From Methylobrevis albus (GTDB taxonomy: Bacteria; Pseudomonadota; Alphaproteobacteria; Rhizobiales; Pleomorphomonadaceae): a stretch of 64,000 nt of DNA. Shown here piece after piece: positions 49,587 through 59,851 of this stretch; the first letter of the stretch is position 1, and each line of letters opens with the position of its first letter. Below the pieces are notes generated by a model. It was not told the DNA's origin, ran no database searches, and was given only the letters and a program-made list of their open reading frames with translations. The stretch lies in contig NZ_JADZLT010000049.1 of assembly GCF_015904235.1 (NCBI RefSeq), positions 496,001-560,000 of the forward strand. Direction: 5' to 3'. A program made the position numbers and the translations under genes.

Positions 49587-49672
49587 GAGACGAAACCCTT
49601 TCGTTACGAGACCCCGGCGCACGGGGCAGGGCGGCCCCGGCCGCCGCCCTCGAAGCAGGTGAGGACACCGAT

Positions 49673-50758
<1,086 letters not shown>

Positions 50759-50817
50759 GTCCCAGCCAAAAAGCATTCCGCACGCATATCCTGCGTGCCA
50801 GTCAACGGGAGAACCCC

Positions 50818-51591
50818 ATGTTTCTCGAGAAGTTCAAGCTCGACGGCCGCCGCGCCGTCGTGACCGGCGGCGGCCGCTCGATCGGCCTTGCCTGTGTCGA
50901 GGCGCTGGCCGAGGCCGGCGCCCATGTCATCATCGCCGACGTCGACACCGGGGCGGCCGAAGAGGGCCGCGACGCGATGAAGGCGAAGGGCTATGCGGTC
51001 GACATCGTGACGATGAACGTGGTCGACCCGGCGCAGGTCACCAGCGTCGCCGACGACCTCGTCGCGAAGTTCGGCGGCGTCGAGGTGCTCGTCGCCAACG
51101 CCGGCATCGCCCGCTCCGGCACGCCGGCGGAAGAGCTGTCCGACGAGCACTGGCTCAACGTCAACGACGTCAACTACAACGGCGTGTTCTGGTGCAACCG
51201 CGCCTTCGGCAAGCACATGTTGGCGGCGAAACGCGGCGCGATCGTCAACATCGGTTCGATGTCGGGCTTCATCGTCAACCGCCCGCAGAAGCAGGCCTAC
51301 TACAACGCCTCCAAGGCGGCGGTGCACCACCTGACCCGCTCGCTCGCCGCCGAATGGGCCGACCGCAACGTGCGCGTCAACGCGGTGGCGCCGACCTACA
51401 TCGACACGCCGCTGGTGCATACGGTGGAAGGCTCCGCCGAGATGATGAAGCACTGGCTGCGCGACACGCCGATGGGCCGGCTCGGCCAAACGCACGAGAT
51501 CGGCTCGGTCGTGCACTTCCTCGCCTCCGACGCCGCCAGCCTCGTCACCGGTACCACCGTGCTGGCCGACGGCGGCTTCACGGCCTGGTAG
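50818..51591 (+). CDS. Short-chain dehydrogenase/reductase, probable polyol dehydrogenase
   Basis: Classical SDR of 257 residues. The cofactor motif is VVTGGGRSIGLACVEAL (about residues 14-30), with NAG in VLVANAGIARSG, catalytic Ser in VNIGSMSG and the Tyr-x3-Lys in AYYNASKAA. Aspartate after the second strand (IIADVDTG) predicts NAD rather than NADP. Placed directly behind the polyol transporter, it most likely oxidises the imported polyol to a ketose, like SmoS in sorbitol operons. Which polyol is unknown. It ends four bases before the next start. Confidence 0.87.
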   Translation: MFLEKFKLDGRRAVVTGGGRSIGLACVEALAEAGAHVIIADVDTGAAEEGRDAMKAKGYAVDIVTMNVVDPAQVTSVADDLVAKFGGVEVLVANAGIARSGTPAEELSDEHWLNVNDVNYNGVFWCNRAFGKHMLAAKRGAIVNIGSMSGFIVNRPQKQAYYNASKAAVHHLTRSLAAEWADRNVRVNAVAPTYIDTPLVHTVEGSAEMMKHWLRDTPMGRLGQTHEIGSVVHFLASDAASLVTGTTVLADGGFTAW

Positions 51592-51595
51592 GGCG

Positions 51596-52630
51596 ATGGC
51601 GGCAGTGCGCGACACCCGCCGGCTTGGACGGTCGGCCGTCGAGGTCAGCCGGCTCGGCTTCGGCGGCAACGCGCTCGGCAATCTCTACGCGGTGGTGGAC
51701 GACGACCTCGCGCGCGAGACGGTCGACGCCGCGCTGGAGAGCGGCGTCACCTATGTCGATACGGCGCCGCTCTACGGCCACGGCCTGTCGGAGCGGCGGA
51801 TCGGCGACATGCTGCGCGGCCGGCCGCAGGGCAGCTTCGTGCTCTCGACCAAGGTCGGGCGGCTCCTGAAGCCGAACGGCCGCGCCGCGCCGCGCAAGCT
51901 CTCGATCGCCGAGGGCGGCATCTTCGAAGGCGAGCTGCCGTTCACGCCGCACTTCGACTTTTCCTACGACGCGACGATGCGTTCGTTCGAGGATTCGCTG
52001 CAGCGCCTCGGCCTCGGGCGGATCGACGTGCTGCTGATCCACGACTGCGACGCGTGGAGCCAGGGGGCGAACTTCGAGCCGGCGCTGCGCGACGTGGAGA
52101 CCGGCGCGCTGAGGGCGCTGGAGCTGCTCAAGGCCGAGGGCAGCATCGGCGCGTTCGGGGCAGGGGTGAACCAGTTCGAGGCCTGCGAGCGGCTGATGGA
52201 CCTCGGAGACTTCGACTGCTTCCTGCTCGCCGGCCGCTACACGCTGCTGGAGCAGGGCGCGCTAGCGACGTTCCTGCCGCGCTGCGTGCGCCAGGGGGTG
52301 TCGGTGATCCTCGGGGCGCCGTTCAACTCGGGCATCCTCGTCACCGGGGCGGTGCCGGGCGCGCGCTACAACTACGTGCCGGCGCCGCCGGAGGTGCTGG
52401 CGCGGGTCGCGGCGATCAAGGCGGTCGCCGACGCGCACGATGTGCCGCTCGCCGCGGCAGCGCTGCAGTTCGTGCTCGCCCATCCGGCGGTCGCAACCGT
52501 AATCCCGGGCGCAAGGAGCCCGGCCGAGGCGACGGCGAACGCGGCGCTGGTCGAGCGGCCGATTCCGGGCGCGTTCTGGTCGGCGCTCAAGACCGAGGGG
52601 CTGATCGCGGCGGACGCGCCGGTGCCGTGA
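51596..52630 (+). CDS. Aldo/keto reductase, aldose 1-dehydrogenase-like
   Basis: A 344-residue aldo/keto reductase similar to L-fucose / D-threo-aldose 1-dehydrogenases. The catalytic tetrad is visible: Asp and Tyr in YVDTAPLYGHG, Lys in LSTKVGRLL and His in VLLIHDCD. These enzymes oxidise free aldoses to lactones, or work in reverse. The conserved tail VIPGARSPAEATANAAL binds NAD(P). It is in the same operon as the SDR, with four bases between the genes. The role alongside a polyol route is unclear; it might act on an aldose formed by polyol oxidation at C1. Confidence 0.85.
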   Translation: MAAVRDTRRLGRSAVEVSRLGFGGNALGNLYAVVDDDLARETVDAALESGVTYVDTAPLYGHGLSERRIGDMLRGRPQGSFVLSTKVGRLLKPNGRAAPRKLSIAEGGIFEGELPFTPHFDFSYDATMRSFEDSLQRLGLGRIDVLLIHDCDAWSQGANFEPALRDVETGALRALELLKAEGSIGAFGAGVNQFEACERLMDLGDFDCFLLAGRYTLLEQGALATFLPRCVRQGVSVILGAPFNSGILVTGAVPGARYNYVPAPPEVLARVAAIKAVADAHDVPLAAAALQFVLAHPAVATVIPGARSPAEATANAALVERPIPGAFWSALKTEGLIAADAPVP

Positions 52631-52705
52631 GCGGGCGCCGCGCGGCATCCGCAGACCATCCGCGCCGGGACGACGGCGCACGCAAGAGATCTGGAGCATC
52701 AGGGC

Positions 52706-54364
52706 ATGAGCGGCGGGCAGGGCTACGACTACATCATCGTCGGCGGCGGCAGTTCGGGCTCGGTCGCGGCGGCGCGGCTGGTGCGGGACCACGGCGCGCG
52801 CGTGCTGCTGCTCGAAGCCGGCGAGAAGGCGGACCGGCTGCTGGTCGACATGCCGGCCGGCTTCATCAAGTTCCTGAAGGGCAGCCCGCTGCTCACCATG
52901 CACACGCCGGTGCCGCAGGCCGCCCTCGGCGGGCGGCAGCCGGTGGTGCCGCAGGGCAAGGCGCTCGGCGGCTCGTCGATCGTCAACGGCATGGTCTACA
53001 TCCGCGGCCAGGCCGACGACTATGAGACCTGGGACCGCAGCACCGACCGGGCCGGCTGGTCGTTCCGGCACATGCTGCCGTATTTCACGCGGATGGAGGG
53101 CAACCAGCGCCTCGGCGGGGTGATGCACGGCGTCACCGGGCCGCTGAAGGTGTCGGACCACATCCACAAGTGCGACCTCAGCCACGCCTTCGTCGCGGCG
53201 CTGCAGAACCTCGGCATGCCGTTCAACCCGGATTTCAACGGCGGTCGCCAGACCGGCGTCGGCTTCCTGCAACTCACGACGCACAAGGGCAAGCGCTGCT
53301 CGGCCTACCGCGCCTTCCTCGAGCCGGTGATGACGGACCCGGTGCTGTCGCAGAACCTCGTCGTCGAGACCGGAGCGACGGTGGCGCGGGTGCTGTTCGA
53401 GAAGGATCGCGCCGTCGGTGTCGACTATGTGCGGGACGGCAAGCTGGTCACCGCGCGCACCGACGGCGAGGTGATCCTGTCGGCCGGGGCCTATCAGAGC
53501 CCGAAGCTGCTGATGCTGTCGGGCATCGGCCCGGCCGCGCATCTGAAGCAGCACGGCATCGCGGTGAAGGTCGACCTGCCGGGCGTCGGCGAGAACCTGA
53601 TGGATCACCATGAAGTGCCGATCATCGCCGCCACCAACGGCGCCTACGGCTATTTCGGCGAGGACCGCGGCTGGCGGATGATCAAGAACGGGCTGCAGTA
53701 TCTCCTGTTCAAGTCCGGCCCGGTGACGTCGAACGGCGTCGAGGCCTGCGTCTTCATCAACCCCGACAGCCCGAACGCCGACGCCTCGATCCAGCTCTAC
53801 TGCGTGCCGACGGTCTACCTCGACCGCGACGTCTCCGACGTCGAGGCGACGCACGGCGTCACCCTCAACGCCTGCCTGCTCCGGCCGAAGGCGCGCGGCA
53901 CGGTGCGGCTCGCCTCGGCCGATCCGGCGGCGCTGCCGCTGATCGATCCTAACTATCTCGGCCATCCCGACGACCTGCGCCTGTCGATCGAGGGCCTGAA
54001 ATACTCGCGCGAGATTCTCACCGCCGAGCCGCTGAAGGGCATGGTGACGGGCGAGATCTTCCCCGGCCCGCAGCACACCAGCGACGAGGCGCTCGCCGCC
54101 CATTGCCGGCGCACGGTGAAGACCAACTACCACCCCTCCGGCACCTGCAAGATGGGCGCCGACAGCGACCCTATGGCGGTGCTGACCCCGGAGCTCCGGG
54201 TGCGGGGCGTCACCAACCTGCGCGTCATCGACGCCTCGATGATGCCGGCGATCGTCTCGGGCAACACCAACGCCACCGCGCTCGCCGTCGGCGACCGGGC
54301 GGTGGACCTGATCACCGGGACACCGACGTTGCCGCCCGTCGATCTTCCGAATACCGTCCACTGA
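52706..54364 (+). CDS. GMC-family FAD oxidoreductase (choline dehydrogenase-like)
   Basis: FAD-dependent alcohol dehydrogenase of 552 residues. The FAD motif is YIIVGGGSSGSVAAARL at the N-terminus, the first GMC signature includes GKALGGSSIVNGMVYIRG, and the second is SAGAYQSPKLLMLSGIGP. The catalytic histidine lies in NYHPSGTCKMG (about residue 476) and the C-terminal NTNATALAVGDRAVDLI supplies the second catalytic residue. It is as long as BetA, but its operon is for polyols, not choline, and no betaine aldehyde dehydrogenase is here, so a polyol or alcohol substrate is more likely. Confidence 0.88.
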   Translation: MSGGQGYDYIIVGGGSSGSVAAARLVRDHGARVLLLEAGEKADRLLVDMPAGFIKFLKGSPLLTMHTPVPQAALGGRQPVVPQGKALGGSSIVNGMVYIRGQADDYETWDRSTDRAGWSFRHMLPYFTRMEGNQRLGGVMHGVTGPLKVSDHIHKCDLSHAFVAALQNLGMPFNPDFNGGRQTGVGFLQLTTHKGKRCSAYRAFLEPVMTDPVLSQNLVVETGATVARVLFEKDRAVGVDYVRDGKLVTARTDGEVILSAGAYQSPKLLMLSGIGPAAHLKQHGIAVKVDLPGVGENLMDHHEVPIIAATNGAYGYFGEDRGWRMIKNGLQYLLFKSGPVTSNGVEACVFINPDSPNADASIQLYCVPTVYLDRDVSDVEATHGVTLNACLLRPKARGTVRLASADPAALPLIDPNYLGHPDDLRLSIEGLKYSREILTAEPLKGMVTGEIFPGPQHTSDEALAAHCRRTVKTNYHPSGTCKMGADSDPMAVLTPELRVRGVTNLRVIDASMMPAIVSGNTNATALAVGDRAVDLITGTPTLPPVDLPNTVH

Positions 54365-54418
54365 ACAACACCGGCCCATGGCGCGGCCGGGCATCTTCGA
54401 AGCGGGACGGAAGCCAAC

Positions 54419-56050
54419 ATGCAGCGTGCGTATATCGGGGTGGACGTCGGCACCGGCAGTGCCCGGGCGGGCGTCTTCGACGCGGCCGGGCGCCTGCTCG
54501 GCAGCGCCAAGCATCCGATCCGGATGTGGCGCGAGGCCGGCGACGTGGTCGAGCAATCCTCCGACGACATCTGGGCGGCCTGCGTCGCGGCGGTGCACGG
54601 GGCGATGGCCGAATCGGGTGTCGAGGCCGCGGCGATCGCCGGGATCGGCTTCGACGCGACCTGTTCGCTCGTGGTGCTCGACGCGGATTTGCGGCCGGTG
54701 ACGGTGAGCCCGTCGGCGGACCCGGCGCGCAACGTCATCGTCTGGATGGACCACCGCGCGATGGCGGAGACCGACCGGCTCAACGCCACCGGCCACGCGG
54801 TGCTCGCCCATGTCGGCGGCCAGATCTCGCCCGAGATGGAGACGCCGAAGCTGCTCTGGCTGAAGACGCACCTGCCGGAGAGCTGGGCGCGCGCGGCGCA
54901 TTTCCTCGACCTCTCCGATTTCCTGACCCTGATGGCGACCGGCGACCTCGCGCGGTCGACCTGCACCGTCACCTGCAAGTGGACCTATCTCGCGCACGAG
55001 AACCGCTGGGCCGACGACTTCTTCCATGCCGGCGGCCTCGGCGACCTCGCCGACGAGGGGCATGCGCGCATCGGCACCCGCATCGTCGATCCCGGCGTGC
55101 CGCTCGGCAGCGGCCTGACGGAGGCGGCGGCGCGGACGCTCGGCCTCCGGCCGGGTATCCCGGTCGGCGCGGCGCTGATCGACGCCCACGCCGGCGGCGT
55201 CGGCACCATCGGCGGGCAGGATGCGGCCGGCGCGCCGGTGAACCCGGAAAGCCGTATCGCCTTCATCATGGGCACGTCGGCCTGCGCGATGGCGGTCGCC
55301 GCGGCGCCGCGCTTCGTCGACGGCGTCTGGGGACCCTATTATTCGGCGATGGTGCCGGGGCTCTGGCTCACCGAGGGCGGGCAGTCGGCGGCGGGGGCGG
55401 CGGTCGATCGCATCGTCGCGATGCATCCGGCGCACGCGGCGCTGAAGGCCGAGGCGGCCGCCGCCGGCATCGGACTGCTGGAACTGCTCGAGCGCGAACT
55501 CACCGCCGCGGCGCCGTCGCTGGCGGAGGCCGCCTATGCGGCGGCGAACCTGCACGTCGTGCCCGACCTGCTCGGCAACCGCTCGCCGTTTGCCGATCCC
55601 GACATGCGCGGCCTGATCGCCGGGCTCGACCTCGACGACGGCCGCGACGGGGTTGCGAAGCTCTATGCGGCGGTGCTGTGCGGGCTGTCCTACGGCGCGG
55701 CGCAGATCCTCGACGCGCTGGAGGCGGCGGGTTACGGGCTCGAGACCGTGGTGATGAGCGGCGGCGCCAGCCACAGCCCGCTGGTGCGCCAGATCATGGC
55801 CGATGCCACCGGCCGGCGTGTCGCGCTGCCGGAAACCGCCGAGCCGGTGCTGCTCGGGGCGGCGATGCTCGGCGCGATGGCCGCGGGGGATTTCCCCGAC
55901 ATGGGTGCCGCGATGGCGGCGATGTCGCGCGACGGCGCCGAGACGCTGCCGGCGGGCGGCGCGGTCGCGGCGTTCCACGCGAAGAAGCGCGCGGTGTTCG
56001 AACTGCTGCAGACCGCCGAGGGCGAGACCCGGCGGCTGATGCGGGGGTAG
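54419..56050 (+). CDS. FGGY-family carbohydrate kinase, D-ribulokinase type
   Basis: A 543-residue sugar kinase. The phosphate-1 motif is YIGVDVGTGSARAGVFD, the GFDATCSLVVLD stretch is characteristic of the ribulokinase-type branch, and VVMSGGASHSPLVRQIMAD is the adenosine motif near the C-terminus. Members of this branch phosphorylate ribulose at O5. That fits an operon that oxidises ribitol or arabitol to a pentulose. The terminator hairpin begins within its last codons, so this gene closes the operon. Confidence 0.87.
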   Translation: MQRAYIGVDVGTGSARAGVFDAAGRLLGSAKHPIRMWREAGDVVEQSSDDIWAACVAAVHGAMAESGVEAAAIAGIGFDATCSLVVLDADLRPVTVSPSADPARNVIVWMDHRAMAETDRLNATGHAVLAHVGGQISPEMETPKLLWLKTHLPESWARAAHFLDLSDFLTLMATGDLARSTCTVTCKWTYLAHENRWADDFFHAGGLGDLADEGHARIGTRIVDPGVPLGSGLTEAAARTLGLRPGIPVGAALIDAHAGGVGTIGGQDAAGAPVNPESRIAFIMGTSACAMAVAAAPRFVDGVWGPYYSAMVPGLWLTEGGQSAAGAAVDRIVAMHPAHAALKAEAAAAGIGLLELLERELTAAAPSLAEAAYAAANLHVVPDLLGNRSPFADPDMRGLIAGLDLDDGRDGVAKLYAAVLCGLSYGAAQILDALEAAGYGLETVVMSGGASHSPLVRQIMADATGRRVALPETAEPVLLGAAMLGAMAAGDFPDMGAAMAAMSRDGAETLPAGGAVAAFHAKKRAVFELLQTAEGETRRLMRG

Positions 56051-56069
56051 GGCGGCGCCCTACCCCTTT
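56044..56069 (+). terminator. Terminator of the polyol operon, overlapping the stop codon
   Basis: GGGGTAGGGC (56044-56053) and GCCCTACCCC (56057-56066) form a perfect 10-bp stem with a 3-base loop, followed by TTT. The stop codon TAG of the ribulokinase-type gene is inside the left arm. Read on the other strand it also makes a hairpin after the convergent aldolase gene, without a T-tract. Confidence 0.7.
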
Positions 56070-56105
56070 CCTTGCGATCGTTTCCTCAGCCTGCCTTCGA
56101 TTGCC

Positions 56106-56801
56106 TCAGCTGGCCTTCGGCCGGGCGACGTCGTTGACGCCGTCGAGGTCGGGCGCCTGGCCGTAGCTCATGCGGCGCATCTGCTCCAGCACGCGCTCCA
56201 TCTCGTCGTCGGGCAGCACCGGCGGCTCGCCGAGGGTGAGCGCCTGCACGTAGAGCCGCGAGATCGTCTCGACCTCGTTCGCCAGCCACAGCGCGCTCTC
56301 CAGCGTCTTGCCGAGCGAGATCTGGCCGTGCTGGCCGAGCAGGCAGGCGAGCCGGCCCTCGAGCGCCTCGATCGCATAGTCCGACAGCGCTTGCGTGCCG
56401 AAGGTGGCGTATTTCGCGCAGCGGATCGTCGTGCCGCCGGCGACGCCGGTCATGTAGTGGAAGCTCGGGATCGTCTTGTGGTGGCAGGCGAGCGTCGTCG
56501 CGTAGACCGAATGGCAGTGCAACACGACGTCGATGTCGGTGCGGGCCTTCAGGATGTCGCGGTGGAAGCGCCATTCTGACGACGGGCGCCGGTTGCCGAC
56601 ATAGGTGCCGTCGAAGGCCATCTCGACGAGGTCTTCCGGCTGCATCCGGTCATAGGGCAGCGACGACGGGGTGATCAGGAAGCGGTCGCCGAGGCGGACC
56701 GAGAGGTTGCCGGCCGTGCCCTGGTTGATGCCGGTGGCATTCATCTCGCGGCAGGTCCGCACCATCTCGCTGCGCAGTTTCATTTCGGCTTCGGTGGTCA
56801 T
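56106..56801 (-). CDS. Class II aldolase/adducin family protein (L-fuculose-phosphate-aldolase-like)
   Basis: Zinc-dependent aldolase of 231 residues. Metal and catalytic residues can be placed: Glu76 in SSEWRFH, His95 and His97 in LHCHSVY, and His158 in LGQHGQIS. The phosphate-binding loop is GTAGNLSVRLGDRFLITPSS. Relatives split ketose 1-phosphates (fuculose-1-P, ribulose-1-P) into dihydroxyacetone phosphate and an aldehyde, or epimerise ribulose-5-P. Being downstream of two sugar kinases, it probably cleaves the product of one of them. Last gene of the leftward operon. Confidence 0.85.
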   Translation of the reverse strand: MTTEAEMKLRSEMVRTCREMNATGINQGTAGNLSVRLGDRFLITPSSLPYDRMQPEDLVEMAFDGTYVGNRRPSSEWRFHRDILKARTDIDVVLHCHSVYATTLACHHKTIPSFHYMTGVAGGTTIRCAKYATFGTQALSDYAIEALEGRLACLLGQHGQISLGKTLESALWLANEVETISRLYVQALTLGEPPVLPDDEMERVLEQMRRMSYGQAPDLDGVNDVARPKAS

Positions 56802-56815
56802 CTGGCGTCTCCTTG

Positions 56816-58279
56816 TCAGGCGTTCTTGGTGTTGGAGTGAGGGGCGCCGGCGGCGTGGCCGCCGGCGGGTGAACGGTCGCCGGCCTCGGCGAGGGCGAGC
56901 CAGCGCGCGCGGTAGGCGGCAAGGGCCGGCAGGTCGAGCGGCGCGGGGGTTTCGAGCGGGATCTCGACCGGAGCCGTGCGCGCCGTGTGGGTCGCGAGCA
57001 GCGCCGCACCGGCCGCGACGCCGTCGGCGTCGAGGCTGTAGAGCATCGGCTTGCCCGGGCGCAGCGCGGCGACGAGGCTCGCGAACAGCGGGTCGCGCAC
57101 GAAGCTGCCGTCGAGCACGACCTGGCCCTCCGCCTGCAGCGCCGAGAGGCAGACGTCGGCGAGGAGGGCGGTGTAGAGCGTCGCGAGCGCCCTGCGTTCC
57201 TCCGGCGTTTCGGGCGGCGGGCCTTCGATGCGGCCGCGCCCGCCGCTGCCCGGAAACAGCCCGTCCTCGCTGCCGAACGACGGCACGGCGAAGGTGCCGC
57301 GGGCGACCAGCGCCGCGACGAGGGCGGGATCGGCCCGCTTCAGCGCCGCGCCGTCGCCGGCGACGAGGGCGAACTCGCGCCCGCCCATGGTGAGCGCCCC
57401 GGCCACCGGCCGGCCGGCGAGGTCGGCGTTCAGCGTCATGCCGCGCACTTCCGAGACGAGAGACAGGTCGTCGGTGCGGCGCAGGCCGACGATCCAGGTG
57501 CCGGTCGAGAGCAGCGTCAGCCCGTCGAGACCGGCCGCCTTGTAGCGGTAGAAGTTGGCCGAGGAATCATGCACGCCGCAGAGGATTGAGAGATCCGGCG
57601 GCAGGTTCCAGCGTGCGGCGAGATCGGCGCGGACCGGGCCGAGGCTCGCCCAGGCCGGGGCGATCGGCGGCATCAGCCGCTCCCAGCCGCGGGCGGCGAC
57701 GATCGCCGCGTTGCAGTGTTCGGGCACGTTCCAGAGATGCGACTGCGCGCCGAGCAGGCTGTATTCCGCTGCGGCGACGCCCGACAGCCGGAACGCCCAG
57801 TACTGCGGCACGCCGAGCAGCCAGCGGGCGCGGGCGACCTCGTCCGGAAACTCGCGCTCGAACCACATCAACTGCCGCGCCTGGTGCGTCGCCGCCATCA
57901 TCACGGCGCTGCCGCGGTCGAAGAACGGGCCGGCGGCGGCGCGGTATTCGTCCTGGAAATCCTCGGGCAGCGGTTGTTCGTAGTCGATCATCGGCAGCAC
58001 CGGGCCGGTGTCGTCGACGAGGACGCCGCCCGACCCGTGGCCGCTGGTCACCACCCAGCCGAGCCGGTGCCGGCCGGCGAGCTCCGCGAGGCCGGCGAGC
58101 AGCCAGGCTTCGAGGCGCGGCAGGTCGTGGTGGCGGAACGGCGGGCCGGGATGCACGTCGTTCGGCGTCGACAGCGCTTCCAGCACGGTGCCGTCGGTGG
58201 AGACGGCGTTGAGCTTGACGTTGGTCTTGCCGACGTCGAACACGGCGACGACGGCCCCGTCGGGGGCGGTGCGGGTCAT
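56816..58279 (-). CDS. FGGY-family carbohydrate kinase, fuculokinase/rhamnulokinase-like
   Basis: A 487-residue sugar kinase. The N-terminal phosphate motif is VAVFDVGKTNVKLNAVS, a form with Lys-Thr-Asn seen in the deoxy-ketose kinase branch, unlike the GTS/GTG form of xylulokinases. Later marks are ILCGVHDSSANFYRYKAAG, LLSTGTWIVGL and the C-terminal VVLDGSFVRDPLF. It lies 14 bases upstream of the class II aldolase, the classic pairing of a ketose 1-kinase with a ketose-1-phosphate aldolase. Substrate unknown: fuculose, rhamnulose, ribulose or xylulose are all possible. It overlaps the xylulokinase gene by four bases (ATGA). Confidence 0.82.
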   Translation of the reverse strand: MTRTAPDGAVVAVFDVGKTNVKLNAVSTDGTVLEALSTPNDVHPGPPFRHHDLPRLEAWLLAGLAELAGRHRLGWVVTSGHGSGGVLVDDTGPVLPMIDYEQPLPEDFQDEYRAAAGPFFDRGSAVMMAATHQARQLMWFEREFPDEVARARWLLGVPQYWAFRLSGVAAAEYSLLGAQSHLWNVPEHCNAAIVAARGWERLMPPIAPAWASLGPVRADLAARWNLPPDLSILCGVHDSSANFYRYKAAGLDGLTLLSTGTWIVGLRRTDDLSLVSEVRGMTLNADLAGRPVAGALTMGGREFALVAGDGAALKRADPALVAALVARGTFAVPSFGSEDGLFPGSGGRGRIEGPPPETPEERRALATLYTALLADVCLSALQAEGQVVLDGSFVRDPLFASLVAALRPGKPMLYSLDADGVAAGAALLATHTARTAPVEIPLETPAPLDLPALAAYRARWLALAEAGDRSPAGGHAAGAPHSNTKNA

Positions 58280-59757
58280 GCGCGGAACTCCGGCCGGAGG
58301 GCACGGTAGAGCCGCTTGTAGCGGGCGAGGCCCTCCGCATAGGCGTCGCGGAAGGCGGGGTCGGGCTCGACGACCGCCTCCACCTCCGGCTTGGTGCAGA
58401 CCTCGGCGCCTTCGCCGGTCGCCGCCATCCGCGCGAGGCGGGCGGCGCCGAAGGCCGGGCCGGTCTCGCCGCCGCGGTAGCGCACGATCGGCACGCCGAG
58501 CACCGACGCGATGATCCGGGTCCAGAACGGGCTGCGCGCGCCGCCGCCGATGATCGCGGCGTGGCCGAGGTCGGTGCCGGCGGCGGCGAGGCAGTCGCGC
58601 GCCTCGGCCAGCGAATAGGCGACGCCTTCGAGCACCGCCTGCACCGCGGCTTCCTGCGTCGTGGCCGGATCGAGGCCGAACAGCACGCCGCGGGCGTCCG
58701 GATCGTCGTGCGGCGTCCGCTCGCCGACGAGATAGGGCAGGAACAAGAGCCGCTGCGGGCCGGCGTAGGCGTCCGCGCTGCGGGCGACCAGCGCGTCGAC
58801 GTCGTCCGCGCCGAGCAGACGGGCGATGAAGCCGACGCAGCTCGCGCCGTTCAGCATCGCGCCCATCTGGTACCAGGTGGCGGGCATGGCATGGGCGAAG
58901 GCGTGCACCACGGTTTCGGGCGCCGGCCGGTAACTATCCGTCGTCACGAAGAGCTGGGCCGAGGTACCGAGCGAGATGAAGGCGTCGCCGCCCGTCACCG
59001 CGCCGACGCCGAGCGCGCCGGCCGCCGCATCGCCGGCGCCGCCGGCGACGACGATGCCGCCCGGCCGGTCGGCGTCGAGCCCGAGCACTTCGGCGGCGGC
59101 GCGGGTCAGGCGCCCGGCGGCGGCTGGGCTTTCGGTGAGCGCCGGCATCTGATGTTCGCCGAGGCCGCAGGCGGCGAGAATCGGCGCGCTCCACGTCCGC
59201 GCCGCCTCGTCGAGGAAGAGGGCGCCCGCAGCGTCCGACATGTCGGTGAGCTTCTCGCCGGTCAGTTGCAGGCGCACGTAGTCCTTCGGCAGCATCACGC
59301 AGGCGATGCGGGCGAAGACGTCCGGCTCGTGGCGCTGCAGCCAGAGCAGCTTCGGCGCGGTGAGGCCGGGCATGGCGCCGACGCCGGCGATGCGGCCGAA
59401 GCCGGGCACGGCGGCCTCGAGGTCGCGGCATTCGGCGGTGGCACGGGCGTCGTTCCAGAGGATCGCCGGGCGCAGCGGCCGGTCGTCCGCGCCGAGCAGC
59501 ACCGCGCCGTGCATCTGGCCCGACAGGCCGATCGCGGCGACGCTGCGATAGGGCGCGCCGGCCTTGTCGCGCAGGTCGGCGAGCACGGCGACGACGGTGC
59601 GCCACCAGAGCTCGGGATCCTGCTCGGACCAGCCGGGGCGCGGGCGCGCCGTCGGCATGGGGCGGCTTTCGCTGGCGAGCAGGCGCTGGCCCGTGTCCAC
59701 CAGCACCGCCTTCACGGCCGACGTGCCGATGTCGATGCCGAGAAAAGTCTCCGTCAT
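58276..59757 (-). CDS. xylB: Xylulokinase
   Basis: Phosphorylates D-xylulose at O5 for entry to the pentose phosphate pathway. It has 493 residues, the usual length. Markers are FLGIDIGTSAVKAVLVD, the xylulokinase-specific GLSGQMHGAVLLGADD, WNDARA, LLWLQRHEPD, LPKDYVRLQLTGE, and the C-terminal AIIGGGARSPFWTRIIASV. First structural gene after the LacI regulator in the leftward operon, separated from it by 94 bases. Confidence 0.93.
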   Translation of the reverse strand: MTETFLGIDIGTSAVKAVLVDTGQRLLASESRPMPTARPRPGWSEQDPELWWRTVVAVLADLRDKAGAPYRSVAAIGLSGQMHGAVLLGADDRPLRPAILWNDARATAECRDLEAAVPGFGRIAGVGAMPGLTAPKLLWLQRHEPDVFARIACVMLPKDYVRLQLTGEKLTDMSDAAGALFLDEAARTWSAPILAACGLGEHQMPALTESPAAAGRLTRAAAEVLGLDADRPGGIVVAGGAGDAAAGALGVGAVTGGDAFISLGTSAQLFVTTDSYRPAPETVVHAFAHAMPATWYQMGAMLNGASCVGFIARLLGADDVDALVARSADAYAGPQRLLFLPYLVGERTPHDDPDARGVLFGLDPATTQEAAVQAVLEGVAYSLAEARDCLAAAGTDLGHAAIIGGGARSPFWTRIIASVLGVPIVRYRGGETGPAFGAARLARMAATGEGAEVCTKPEVEAVVEPDPAFRDAYAEGLARYKRLYRALRPEFRA

Positions 59758-59851
59758 GACCGTTTCGTCTCCCTCGGTCGTTTCCCTTGGCGCCCTCCTC
59801 GTCGGAGGCGGCCGTCTGGTGCGGCCTGTGGCGCGGTCGTTTCTTGTTGGT

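Noticed and set aside
52706..54364. Naming the GMC gene betA
   Set aside because: Length and motifs fit the wide GMC family, but it is in a polyol operon far from the choline genes and has no betB partner.
52262..55978. A 1238-residue open frame on the minus strand
   Set aside because: It lies antisense to the well-supported AKR, GMC and kinase genes. Its composition (Arg, His, Asp, Gly, Val) is what the opposite strand of GC-rich codons yields, and no domain is recognisable.
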